The position numbers were made by a program, and so were the translations under genes. Below the pieces are notes generated by a model. It was not told the DNA's origin, did not search any database, and was given only the letters and a program-made list of their open reading frames with translations. Below are positions 49,381 to 57,247 of a stretch of 64,000 nucleotides of DNA, piece after piece. Source of the stretch: Symbioplanes lichenis (GTDB lineage: Bacteria; Actinomycetota; Actinomycetes; Mycobacteriales; Micromonosporaceae); contig NZ_JAUZQD010000009.1 in NCBI RefSeq assembly GCF_030709675.1, positions 310,001 to 374,000 of the forward strand. Direction: 5' to 3'. Each line of letters starts with the position of its first letter. Position 1 is the first letter of the stretch.

Positions 49381-51664
49381 GCTCCTTGGGCAGGTCGGCC
49401 GTGTGCAGCACGCCGAGGCGACGCGTCGCGCGGGTCACTGCCACGTAGAGGTCGCTCAGGCCGCGCGGGCTCTCGGCGATGATGGCGTCCGGCTCGACCA
49501 CGAGGACGCTGTCGAACTCGAGACCCTTGGCCTGTTTCACGGTCATCAGGACGATGTGGTTGAGCAGGTCGGGCTGTTCGCCGACGGCTGCGCCCGGCAC
49601 CGCCGCGATCAGGGCCTCGCCGAGGGACTGCTCGAGGGCGGCGGGGACGAGGACGCCCACGCGGCCGTCGTCGACCTGCGCGGCTTCCGACCGTACGGTG
49701 GCAATCAGGTCTTCGGCGAGGGTGGGCGGCTGCACCCGGCGCGCCCACGGGGTGACGCCCGACTCGCGGACCGAGCGGGGCGGGGTGAGGGACGGGTCGA
49801 CCGAGGCGAGGACGTCCGCGGCGACCGCCATGACCTCGGCCGGGGTGCGGTAGTTGACGGTGAGCTCGGTGAGGCGCCAGCGCTGGGCGACGTACGGCTC
49901 GAAGACCTGGTCCCACGTGGTCGTGCCGGCCAGGTCGCCGGTCTGGGCGACGTCGCCGACGACGGTCATCGAGCGGCTCGGGTTGCGGCGCATCAGGAGG
50001 CGCCACGCCATCGGGGAGAGCTCCTGGGCCTCGTCGACGATCACGTGACCGAAGACCCACGTACGGTCGGCGGCCGCGCGCTCGGCGGCGGTGCGCGTGT
50101 CGAGGACCTCGTGGCGCTCGACGAAGGCGCTCGCGTCGACGACGTCGATGGCGGACAGCACCTCCTCCTCGGCGTCGTCCTCGAAGTCCAGCGAGCGGGA
50201 GCCTTCGACGATCTCGAGCACACCCTCGGCGTACTCGATGGCCTCGCGGCGCTCCTGGGCGGCCTGGCGGGCGCGCAGCGTGTCGTCGACGCCGAGCAGT
50301 TCGGCCAGCTCGTCGAGCAGCGGGACGTCGGCCGGGGTCCAGCGGGCCTCGCGGGCGCGCAGCAGCAGGTCGCGCTCCTCCGAGCTGAGCTCGACGGCCG
50401 CCGACTGCAGCCGGTCGGCGTCGCTGAGCAGGTCGCGCAGCACCTGCCGCGGCGTCAGGACGGGCCAGAGATCGAAAAGCGCCTGCTGTACGTCCAGATC
50501 CTCGCGCAACTCGCGCCGCGTCTCGGCGAGGTCGGCCTCCTCCAGCAGGTTCTCGCCGCCGAGCGGGTCGGTGCCGATGCGCTCGGCGATCTGCAGTGAC
50601 AGAGCGTGGATGGCCTCGGTGACGAAGACTTGCCGGGCCACATTGTGCGGCCGGCCGGTCCGGCGGGCCGCCGCCCGGGCGTCCTCGCAGACGGCCCGCT
50701 CGATGCGCAGCGGGTAGCCGTCGTGGTCGACCTCCACGAAGTCGCCGGGCACGGCCTGCCGGTCGGCGACCGCCTTGGCCAGCACGTCCAGCATGGACAG
50801 GCGGCCCTTGATCTCGGCCGCCGCCGGGGTCTCGGTGCCGCGCGCCACCACGCCCGGGAACATGTCGCCGAGGGTGGCCAGCAGCACACCGGTCTCGGCC
50901 AGCGTCGGGAGCACCTGGGAGATGTAGCGCAGGAACGTCGCGTTCGGACCCAGGATCAGCACGCCGCTGCGGGTGAGCGAGGCCCGATGGGTGTAGAGCA
51001 GGTACGCCGCCCGGTGCAGCGCCACGGCGGTCTTGCCGGTGCCGGGGCCGCCCTGCACCACCATGACGCCCTCGAGGCCGGACCGGATGACCTCGTCCTG
51101 CTCGGCCTGGATGGTCTCGACGATGTCGCGCATCCGGCCCGTGCGCCCGGCGTTGAGCGCCGACAGCAGCGCGGCCTCGCCGGTGACGTCCTCGCGGCCG
51201 CTGGGCCGGCCGGCGGCCAGGTCGAGCACCTCGTCGTCGACGCCGATCAGCTTGCGGCCCTTGGTGCGCAGGTGGCGCCGGCGGGTCACGCCGTCGGGCG
51301 ACACGGCGGTGGCCAGATAGAACGGCCGGGCCGCCGGGGCCCGCCAGTCGACGAGGAGCGGGTCGAGGTCGCGGTCCTCGGCGAACAGTCCGATGCGGCC
51401 GATGTAGCGGGGGCTCTCCGCCTGATCCGCGAAGTCGAGGCGGCCGAAGCACAGGCCGTTCTCCACGGCGTTCATCTGGGCGACCTGCTCGGTCCAGTGA
51501 CCGCGCATGGCCTCCCGCTGCTCGCGGCCCTGCGGGGTGCCGCCACCCTCGAGCAGGATGAGGCGCAGCCGCTCGGCCGCCTCGTCCCGCAGCACGTCGA
51601 GACGGCGGTAGAGGGTCGTCAGGTGGTCCTGTTCCGACGTGATGTCGTCGGCGGAGCTTGACAA
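49364..51664 (-). CDS. helD: HelD-type RNA-polymerase-associated helicase-like ATPase
   Basis: 766 residues from the TTG at 51664, chosen because GAGGAG lies five bases upstream; an ATG at 51688 has no ribosome site. UvrD-like superfamily 1: N-terminal helical region that inserts into RNA polymerase, Walker A GGPGTGKT (about residues 202-209), motif II VIDEAQELS, VGDVAQTGD, VNYRTPAEV (motif IV), VMTVKQAKGLEFD-like segment (motif V), and LYVAVTRATRRL (motif VI). Class II HelD proteins strip RNA polymerase from DNA and can confer rifampicin tolerance. A small promoter/hairpin element overlaps its start on the other strand. Confidence 0.93.
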   Translation of the reverse strand: MSSSADDITSEQDHLTTLYRRLDVLRDEAAERLRLILLEGGGTPQGREQREAMRGHWTEQVAQMNAVENGLCFGRLDFADQAESPRYIGRIGLFAEDRDLDPLLVDWRAPAARPFYLATAVSPDGVTRRRHLRTKGRKLIGVDDEVLDLAAGRPSGREDVTGEAALLSALNAGRTGRMRDIVETIQAEQDEVIRSGLEGVMVVQGGPGTGKTAVALHRAAYLLYTHRASLTRSGVLILGPNATFLRYISQVLPTLAETGVLLATLGDMFPGVVARGTETPAAAEIKGRLSMLDVLAKAVADRQAVPGDFVEVDHDGYPLRIERAVCEDARAAARRTGRPHNVARQVFVTEAIHALSLQIAERIGTDPLGGENLLEEADLAETRRELREDLDVQQALFDLWPVLTPRQVLRDLLSDADRLQSAAVELSSEERDLLLRAREARWTPADVPLLDELAELLGVDDTLRARQAAQERREAIEYAEGVLEIVEGSRSLDFEDDAEEEVLSAIDVVDASAFVERHEVLDTRTAAERAAADRTWVFGHVIVDEAQELSPMAWRLLMRRNPSRSMTVVGDVAQTGDLAGTTTWDQVFEPYVAQRWRLTELTVNYRTPAEVMAVAADVLASVDPSLTPPRSVRESGVTPWARRVQPPTLAEDLIATVRSEAAQVDDGRVGVLVPAALEQSLGEALIAAVPGAAVGEQPDLLNHIVLMTVKQAKGLEFDSVLVVEPDAIIAESPRGLSDLYVAVTRATRRLGVLHTADLPKELNSLA

Positions 51665-51688
51665 GGTCGCTCCTCGCTGTGGTAACAT
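51658..51688 (+). promoter_or_regulatory. Antisense-facing promoter overlapping the helD start
   Basis: Perfect TTGACA at 51658-51663 and TAACAT at 51683-51688 with 19 bases between, on the plus strand. TTGACA covers the helD TTG start codon (read on the other strand). Transcription would start near 51695, directly before a terminator hairpin. Confidence 0.45.
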
Positions 51689-51698
51689 TCGGCAGGTC

Positions 51699-51722
51699 AG
51701 CGCCCCTTCGTGGGCGCTTTTT
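51699..51722 (+). terminator. T-tailed hairpin with no gene before it
   Basis: Seven-bp stem AGCGCCC/GGGCGCT (51699-51705 with 51712-51718), loop CTTCGT, then TTTTT. No plus-strand gene ends here, so it either ends a very short RNA or attenuates the lipoprotein gene at 51841. Confidence 0.6.
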
Positions 51723-51840
51723 GTGTTTCCCGCAAAGCCAGAACAATAGCTCATGCCGCTCGCGGTGACGACCTGTCAGGAATCCGTCAGGACACGCCTG
51801 CGGCCGTTACGTGCGGGCCCCGTGCGCCATTAACCGGGTC

Positions 51841-52353
51841 ATGAACCACAGCCACTCCTTCCGGCGCGCCGGTGCGCTGGTGCTCGCCGCCACCGCCGCC
51901 CTCACCTTCACCGCAGCCTGCTCCGACGACGACGACACTCCGGCCGGCAACGCAGCCGCCGCGGCCGGCGGCCCGGAGCCGAAGACCCTCGAGGGCGCCA
52001 AGGCCGCCGCGCAGACCGTGTTCGACCGGTTCAGCGGCGGCGACTTCGGCGGCGCCTGGGACATGTACACCTCGGCCGGCAAGCAGGCGATCAGCCAGAC
52101 CGACTACGTCAAGCTCAACGAGACCTGCTCCCGCAAGGGGCTGGCCATCACGCTGACCAGCGCGCGCATGGAGGGCACCGACAAGGCGGTCGTCATCGCG
52201 AAGCAGCTGGTGAACGCGCAGTCCTACACGATGGTCTACGAGGGCGACGCGTGGAAGCTCGAGCCCGCCAAGGAGGGCCTCGACCTCTACGCGAAGGGCG
52301 CCGACAAGGCGATCGCGGCGCAGAAGAAGGCCGGCACCTGCGCCAGCGCGTGA
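51841..52353 (+). CDS. Small lipoprotein of unknown function
   Basis: 170 residues from the ATG at 51841. Lipoprotein signal peptide with lipobox FTAAC (Cys about 21), an acidic linker (SDDDDTPAG), and a 120-residue alpha+beta domain with LEGAKAAAQTVFDRFSGGDFGGAWDMYTSAGKQAIS and VVIAKQLVNAQSYTMVYEGDAWKLEP. This is the pattern of NTF2-like (DUF4878-type) extracellular domains. It would sit on the outer face of the membrane. Convergent with the second FliA-like gene; a shared terminator lies between. Confidence 0.85.
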   Translation: MNHSHSFRRAGALVLAATAALTFTAACSDDDDTPAGNAAAAAGGPEPKTLEGAKAAAQTVFDRFSGGDFGGAWDMYTSAGKQAISQTDYVKLNETCSRKGLAITLTSARMEGTDKAVVIAKQLVNAQSYTMVYEGDAWKLEPAKEGLDLYAKGADKAIAAQKKAGTCASA

Positions 52354-52359
52354 AGCAGC

Positions 52360-52387
52360 GGTCCCCCGAGGCAACCCTCGGGGGACC
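52360..52387. terminator. Bidirectional terminator
   Basis: Twelve-bp perfect stem (52360-52371 with 52376-52387), loop CAAC, between the converging lipoprotein and sigma genes. Confidence 0.8.
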
Positions 52388-52396
52388 TCTCGCGGG

Positions 52397-53299
52397 TCAG
52401 GCCGCGGCGACCAGGGGCAGGCCGTCGGGGGTCGTGACGGCCAGGCGGTCGTGCAGGGTGCCCCGGCTGCCGATCTGCTCGTAGTAGGCGGACCGGCGGC
52501 GGGCCACGCAGCCCTCCTTGGCCGGCTGGGCGAGCGCCGGGTCGAGGTGGGTGTTGAGGCCGTCCTTGAGCAGCGACAGCGCCTCGGCCCGGAGCTGGGA
52601 GACGCGGGACTCGGTCACGCCCAGCTCGGCGGCGATCGCGGCCATCGGGCGCTCCTCGAAGAAGTAGCCGATGATCACCGCGCGCAAACGCTCCGGGAGG
52701 ACGTCCACGGCGTGCCGCAGATAGCCCAGGCGCTCGCGGCGGATCAGCATCTCCTCGGGGCCGAGGCTCGGCTCGGTCACCATGTCGTCGGCGCCGGCCG
52801 TGGCGAAGCCCTGCAGGCTGAAGACCACGGCGCGCTGCACGTCGTCGTCGGCGGACTCGATGTCCTCGACCGAGCAGCCGAGCCGCGCGGCGACCTCGGC
52901 GACGGTGGGGGTGCGGCCCAGCTCGGCGGTGAGCTCCTGGCGGGCGGAGTCCGTACGCCGGGCCCGCTGGCGCACCGACCGGCTGGCCCAGTCCAGACCG
53001 CGCAGCTCGTCCAGCAGCGCGCCGCGCACCCGGGCGGCGGCGAACCGGGCGAACGGCACCCCGCGCGCGTCGTCGAAGCCCCGGGCCGCGGCCACGAGGG
53101 CGGCGTAGCCGGCGGAGAGCAGGTCGTCGCGGTTCACGTGGGCCGGCACCCGGGCCAGCATCTCGCGGACCAGGTGACCGACCAGCGGCATGTGCGCCCG
53201 GACGACGTCCTCGCGGCGGCGGTCCACCGGGAAACCGTCGGCGCCGACGCCGCTCTCACGGTTGTCACGGCGGCGATCGGCCTGGACGACATCGCTCAT
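52397..53299 (-). CDS. FliA/WhiG-type RNA polymerase sigma factor (copy 2)
   Basis: 300 residues from the ATG at 53299 (GAGGAG seven bases upstream). Same layout as the gene at 48016: HMPLVGHLVREMLARVP, GVPFARFAAARVRGALLDELRGLDW, LPERLRAVIIGYFFEERPM and region 4.2 GVTESRVSQLRAEALS. Both proteins keep the same short insert between regions 3 and 4 (DDVQRA...SLQGF) and the same tail (ARRR-AY--QI). They are clearly paralogues from a duplication. Recognition-helix residues in region 4.2 are identical over 28 positions, so they may share promoters. Confidence 0.93.
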   Translation of the reverse strand: MSDVVQADRRRDNRESGVGADGFPVDRRREDVVRAHMPLVGHLVREMLARVPAHVNRDDLLSAGYAALVAAARGFDDARGVPFARFAAARVRGALLDELRGLDWASRSVRQRARRTDSARQELTAELGRTPTVAEVAARLGCSVEDIESADDDVQRAVVFSLQGFATAGADDMVTEPSLGPEEMLIRRERLGYLRHAVDVLPERLRAVIIGYFFEERPMAAIAAELGVTESRVSQLRAEALSLLKDGLNTHLDPALAQPAKEGCVARRRSAYYEQIGSRGTLHDRLAVTTPDGLPLVAAA

Positions 53300-53551
53300 G
53301 GGGGTTCTCCTCGAAGTCCCGCCGGATGGGGGGCAAGATCCCGGCGCTGAGGAGATACGGTCCGGCTCGCTGAGTGCAGTTCGGGTCACACTCGGGTGCA
53401 GCCGGGTTGCGGTGCGTGGCCGCGTACACTTGATCTCGCCCTTCGGGTCGGCCACCGCGAGCAGCGACTTAGGGACGCGTCGAAACGCGACATCGTTTAA
53501 GGACGCGCCGGGCGGGCCACGACCCCTCTGACTTTTGGAGTTCTCCACCTG

Positions 53552-55108
53552 ATGACCTCGTTCACCGACCTCGGCGTGCCCGCCGAGCTCGTCTCGGTCC
53601 TGACCGCGTCCGGCATCACCGCGCCGTTCCCGATCCAGGCCGCCACCCTGCCCGACTCCCTGGCCGGGCGGGACGTGCTCGGCCGCGGCCGCACCGGCTC
53701 CGGCAAGACCTACGCGTTCGCCATCCCGGTCGTCGCGCGCCTCGCCGCCTCCACGACCCCGCGCCGCCCCGGCCGCCCCCGGGCGCTGATCCTGGCGCCG
53801 ACGCGCGAGCTGGCCACCCAGATCGACGCCACGCTGGCCCCGCTGGCCGAGGCGATGGGGATGCGTACCCTCACGATCTTCGGCGGGGTGGGCGCCAACC
53901 CGCAGATCCGCGGCCTGCGCAACGGCGTGGACATCGTGGTCGCCTGCCCGGGCCGCCTCGACGACCACATCCGCAACGGTCACGCCTCGCTCGACGCGGT
54001 GGAGATCACCGTGCTCGACGAGGCCGACCACATGGCCGACCTGGGCTTCCTGCCCGTCGTCCGGCGGCTCATGGACGCCACCCCGCGCACCGGCCAGCGG
54101 ATGCTCTTCTCCGCGACCCTCGACAACGGCATCGACGTGCTGGTCAAGCGCTTCCTGCCCCGGCCCGTCACGCACCACGTCGACGCGGCCGCCGAGGCCC
54201 CGGTGCAGATGAGCCACCACGTGCTGCACGTCCGCGCCGACGACCGCTTCCCGGTGCTGGTCGACCTGGTCGCCGCGCCCGGGCGCAGCGTCGTCTTCAC
54301 CCGCACCAAGCGCCGGGCCAAGACGCTGACCCGCCAGCTCATCCAGGCCGGCGTGCCCGCGGTCGAGCTGCACGGCAACCTCGCGCAGAACGCCCGCAAC
54401 CGCAACCTGTCGGCCTTCTCCGACGGCAGCGCCGCGACGCTGGTCGCCACCGACATCGCCGCCCGCGGCATCCACGTCGACGACGTCGCGCTGGTCATCC
54501 ACGCCGACCCGCCGGTCGAGCACAAGGCCTACCTGCACCGCTCCGGCCGCACCGCCCGCGCGGGCGCCGAGGGCACGGTCATCACGCTGATGACCGACGA
54601 CCAGCAGGGCGACGTGCGCGACCTCACCCGCAAGGCCGGCATCAAGCCGACGACCACCCGCACCCGGCCCGGCGACGCGCTGCTGACGCGGCTCGCGCCC
54701 GGCGAGCGGACGTTCGTCGACCCGGCCGAGGCGGCGGCCGCGGTGGCGGGCCCGGCGCCGGCTCCGGCGGGTCGCCCGGCCCGATCCACGGGTACGTCCT
54801 CCGCGGACGGCTCCGCCCCGCGGACCGGCCGTCCCCGCCGCCGTCGTGGTGGCGCGGGCCGGGCGACCGGTGCGGCCCATGAGACGGGCACGCCGCGCAC
54901 GCAGGAGACGCGCAGCACCCGCGCCGCCGCGACGACCGGTGGCCGGGCGCAGAGCCCGACCGGTGGCCGGGCGCAGAGTGGCGGTGGCCGGGGTCAGGGC
55001 ACGCGCACGGCGGCGCCTTCCCCGCGCGGTGACGGCGGGCAGGCCAAGCAGGGCGGCGGTGCGGCCGCGTTCTCGGCGTCGAGCCGCGCGGGGCGTCGCA
55101 GCCGCTGA
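53552..55108 (+). CDS. DEAD-box RNA helicase
   Basis: 518 residues. Q motif (PFPIQ), motif I as GRGRTGSGKT, Ia PTRELATQ, II VLDEADHM (DEAD), III FSAT, then domain 2 with VVFTRTKRRAKTLTRQL, IATDIAARGIHVDDV and HRSGRTARAG (motif VI). From about residue 395 the tail is low-complexity, Arg/Gly/Thr/Ala-rich with GGRAQS and GGGRGQ repeats, a typical RNA-binding tail. It unwinds structured RNA, often in cold adaptation or ribosome assembly. The 250-base region upstream contains several small inverted repeats (for example CGCGTCGAAACGCG) that may act as a structured leader. Confidence 0.93.
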   Translation: MTSFTDLGVPAELVSVLTASGITAPFPIQAATLPDSLAGRDVLGRGRTGSGKTYAFAIPVVARLAASTTPRRPGRPRALILAPTRELATQIDATLAPLAEAMGMRTLTIFGGVGANPQIRGLRNGVDIVVACPGRLDDHIRNGHASLDAVEITVLDEADHMADLGFLPVVRRLMDATPRTGQRMLFSATLDNGIDVLVKRFLPRPVTHHVDAAAEAPVQMSHHVLHVRADDRFPVLVDLVAAPGRSVVFTRTKRRAKTLTRQLIQAGVPAVELHGNLAQNARNRNLSAFSDGSAATLVATDIAARGIHVDDVALVIHADPPVEHKAYLHRSGRTARAGAEGTVITLMTDDQQGDVRDLTRKAGIKPTTTRTRPGDALLTRLAPGERTFVDPAEAAAAVAGPAPAPAGRPARSTGTSSADGSAPRTGRPRRRRGGAGRATGAAHETGTPRTQETRSTRAAATTGGRAQSPTGGRAQSGGGRGQGTRTAAPSPRGDGGQAKQGGGAAAFSASSRAGRRSR

Positions 55109-55173
55109 TCACTTCCGGTCCCGGCGGCGCCACGGCTCCGTCGGGACCCGCCGCGGCCGCCGCGGCCCCGGCC

Positions 55174-55258
55174 CACCTGCGGCACCTCTCCCGGCCCGCC
55201 TGCGGCACCTTTCCCGGGCCGCCTGCGGCACCTTTCTCCGTGACGCTTGCGGTACCGG
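55174..55258. repeat. 23-bp tandem repeat, three copies plus a decayed fourth
   Basis: CCTGCGGCACCTNTCCCGG recurs at 55176, 55199 and 55222, and a changed copy near 55246, in the gap between two converging genes. Confidence 0.8.
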
Positions 55259-55266
55259 CGGCGGGG

Positions 55267-55911
55267 CTACGGGGTGTGGACGGCGATCTCGGTGCTCAGG
55301 CGGTAACCGTCGGCGAGCTCGAGGTCGTCCCCGCTCCAGAAGCGCCCCGGGTCGTACCACCCGTGGCGCCGGCCGCGGGGCAGCAGCCCCATGTCCTCGT
55401 ACGTGATGGCGACGACCTCGGCGCAGTAGGCCGTCTCCAGCGTCGCGTCGGCCGGGACGCTCTCCTGCCACGGCAGGCGCACCTGCGGCAACCGCCCGCG
55501 GGCCCAGCGGAACGCCAGCTGCGCACTCGACGGGAACGGCGTGCCGTCGAGCCGGGCCACTGTCTTCAGCGCCCGGTCCTCCATCTCCTTGGTCGCCGAC
55601 TGCTCCAGCTGACGCAGCCAGCCTCGCTGGCCGTACCGGTGGGCCCAGACGGTGACCGCGTCGCGCAGGTCGTGCAGCTGCACCCCGCGCTGGAAGGTGC
55701 CGGACCACATGTCGGGCAGCGACTTGCCCAGCTCGGCGTGCCACATCAGCGGCGGCATGTCCTCGATGACGATCGACATGCCGACGTGGTTGACCGGGCT
55801 GTTGGTCAGGGTCTGGATGGCCCGGTCCGGTCCCGAGCGGCCCCGGAAGATCCAGATGTCGCCGGTCCGCGTGAGTTCGATCGCGTCTTCGAGACTGATG
55901 TCGGCAACCAC
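55267..55911 (-). CDS. Circularly permuted papain-like (YiiX/NlpC-related) protein
   Basis: 214 residues from the GTG at 55911 (GAGGA eight bases upstream). The order of active-site motifs is that of the permuted NlpC/P60 or YiiX group: first TGDIWIF, then the His in NHVGMSIV, an acidic/MWHAE segment, and only near the end the Cys in TAYCAEVVAITYEDMG. No signal peptide. Family members are thought to be amidases or acyl-transfer enzymes on lipids or peptides. The function is inferred from motif order only. Divergent from a 58-codon gene with only 17 bases between. Confidence 0.75.
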   Translation of the reverse strand: MVADISLEDAIELTRTGDIWIFRGRSGPDRAIQTLTNSPVNHVGMSIVIEDMPPLMWHAELGKSLPDMWSGTFQRGVQLHDLRDAVTVWAHRYGQRGWLRQLEQSATKEMEDRALKTVARLDGTPFPSSAQLAFRWARGRLPQVRLPWQESVPADATLETAYCAEVVAITYEDMGLLPRGRRHGWYDPGRFWSGDDLELADGYRLSTEIAVHTP

Positions 55912-55928
55912 GTGTCTATCCTCGGCTG

Positions 55929-56105
55929 ATGCGTTGGTGGAAGATTGCGGGACTGGCCGGACTGGCGGGAGTGGCCGCCACGGGAGCTGTGCTGGCCCGG
56001 CAGGAGCGGAAGCGGCGGGCATACACGCCGGAGGAGATCCGGGAGCGGCTGCACGCGCGGGTCGCCGAGGCCGATCGGGTGGTGCTGCCGATCGACGAGG
56101 GCTGA
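55929..56105 (+). CDS. 58-residue single-helix membrane protein
   Basis: Codons from the ATG at 55929: a hydrophobic N-terminal helix (WKIAGLAGLAGVAATGAVLA, about 4-23) and a basic, then acidic cytoplasmic part with YTPEEIRERLHARVAEAD. TATCCT stands six bases before the ATG and no ribosome site is present, so a leaderless message is likely. It has good codon bias. It ends three bases from the converging App1-type gene. Unknown role. Confidence 0.65.
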   Translation: MRWWKIAGLAGLAGVAATGAVLARQERKRRAYTPEEIRERLHARVAEADRVVLPIDEG

Positions 56106-56108
56106 GGC

Positions 56109-57149
56109 TCAGACAACGTCGGTGTCCCGGAGCAGGGACCACAGGCCGGCGCCGTCCGGTGCGCTGAACCACGTCTTGCCGCCCGAGCCGACCGCCTCCG
56201 GGGTGCCCGAGGGCCCCGGGACGGCACCGGCGAGGACAGCCTGCGTGGGCGACAGCCGCCGGATGGCGACGGCCGCGACGTTGTCCGGGTGGGCGTGCGC
56301 GAACTCGGAGTAGATCTCCGGGTCGTGCTGGCCGTCGTCGCCGATCAGCAGCCACTTGATGTGCGGGAATTCCGCGGAGAGCCGGGCCAGGGTGTTGCGC
56401 TTGTGCTCCTGGCCGCTGCGGAACCAGCGGTCCGGCGTCGGGCCCCAGTCGGTGAGCAGCAGCGGCCCGGCCGGATAGAGCTGCCGGGAGAGGAAGCGGC
56501 TCAGGGTCGGCGCGACGTTCCAGGCGCCGGTCGACAGATAGAAGACGGGGGCGCCGGGGTTGGCCGTGACCAGCCGCTCGTAGAGGACGGCCATGCCGGG
56601 CACGGCGATGCGCGCGTGCTCGTCGAGGACGAAGGTGTTCCACGCGGCGAGCAGCGGACGCGGCAGGGCGGTGACCATGACCGTGTCGTCGATGTCGCTG
56701 ATGACGCCGAACTTCTGCGCCGGGTCGACGACGCGGATGGGCGCCTCGACCGGCTGCGCGCCGTCGGTCGTGAGCGTCACCTTGCCCCAGCCGGGCTCGA
56801 GCTCGCCGCGGACGCGGGCGTCGACGTAACCGCTCCGGTCGGTGCGGGTCTCGTGGACCTGGTCGCCGATCTGGATGCGTACGGGTGCGTTGTCCACCGG
56901 CGACGAGGTGAAGCTGCGCCAGCCGCGTACCTTCTCCAGCCGCTTGGCCGCCTCCTGGCGGCGCGTGAGCACCACCCGGGCCATGACCCGCGCCCACCCG
57001 GGGGCGCCGTAGCCGGTGTAGGCCGTGATCACGGGCTGCCAGCCGCGTTGCCGCAGCCGCCGCTCGATGATCTCGTGCACGGCATCCTCGATCCGCGCGG
57101 CGCGGTGCATCCGCACGGCGGGGGATCGACCCGCCGGGGTCAATGACAC
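56109..57149 (-). CDS. App1-type phosphatidate phosphatase-like HAD protein
   Basis: 346 residues from the GTG at 57149, with a perfect AGGAGG five bases upstream; a later ATG would lose the first 14 residues. The N-terminal half (about 1-150) is a helical and beta region; the second half is the App1 catalytic domain: DISDIDDTVMVT-type motif I (Asp-x-Asp), FYLSTGAWNVAP (motif II), QEHKRNTL with Lys (motif III), LLIGDDGQHDPEIY (motif IV). The family is named after yeast App1, a phosphatidate phosphatase; bacterial members are common but little studied. The substrate is unproven. Confidence 0.9.
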   Translation of the reverse strand: MSLTPAGRSPAVRMHRAARIEDAVHEIIERRLRQRGWQPVITAYTGYGAPGWARVMARVVLTRRQEAAKRLEKVRGWRSFTSSPVDNAPVRIQIGDQVHETRTDRSGYVDARVRGELEPGWGKVTLTTDGAQPVEAPIRVVDPAQKFGVISDIDDTVMVTALPRPLLAAWNTFVLDEHARIAVPGMAVLYERLVTANPGAPVFYLSTGAWNVAPTLSRFLSRQLYPAGPLLLTDWGPTPDRWFRSGQEHKRNTLARLSAEFPHIKWLLIGDDGQHDPEIYSEFAHAHPDNVAAVAIRRLSPTQAVLAGAVPGPSGTPEAVGSGGKTWFSAPDGAGLWSLLRDTDVV

Positions 57150-57247
57150 GTCGGCCTCCTGCCAGTGGTCGTCCGGGCCCCTGTGACGGTACCTGTCCTG
57201 CTTGTGCCCCGCGCCGCAAGCACCCAACCGTCGATGGACGGGCTCTC

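Noticed and set aside
51665..51688. ATG at 51688 as the helD start
   Set aside because: No ribosome site; the TTG at 51664 has GAGGAG at ideal spacing.
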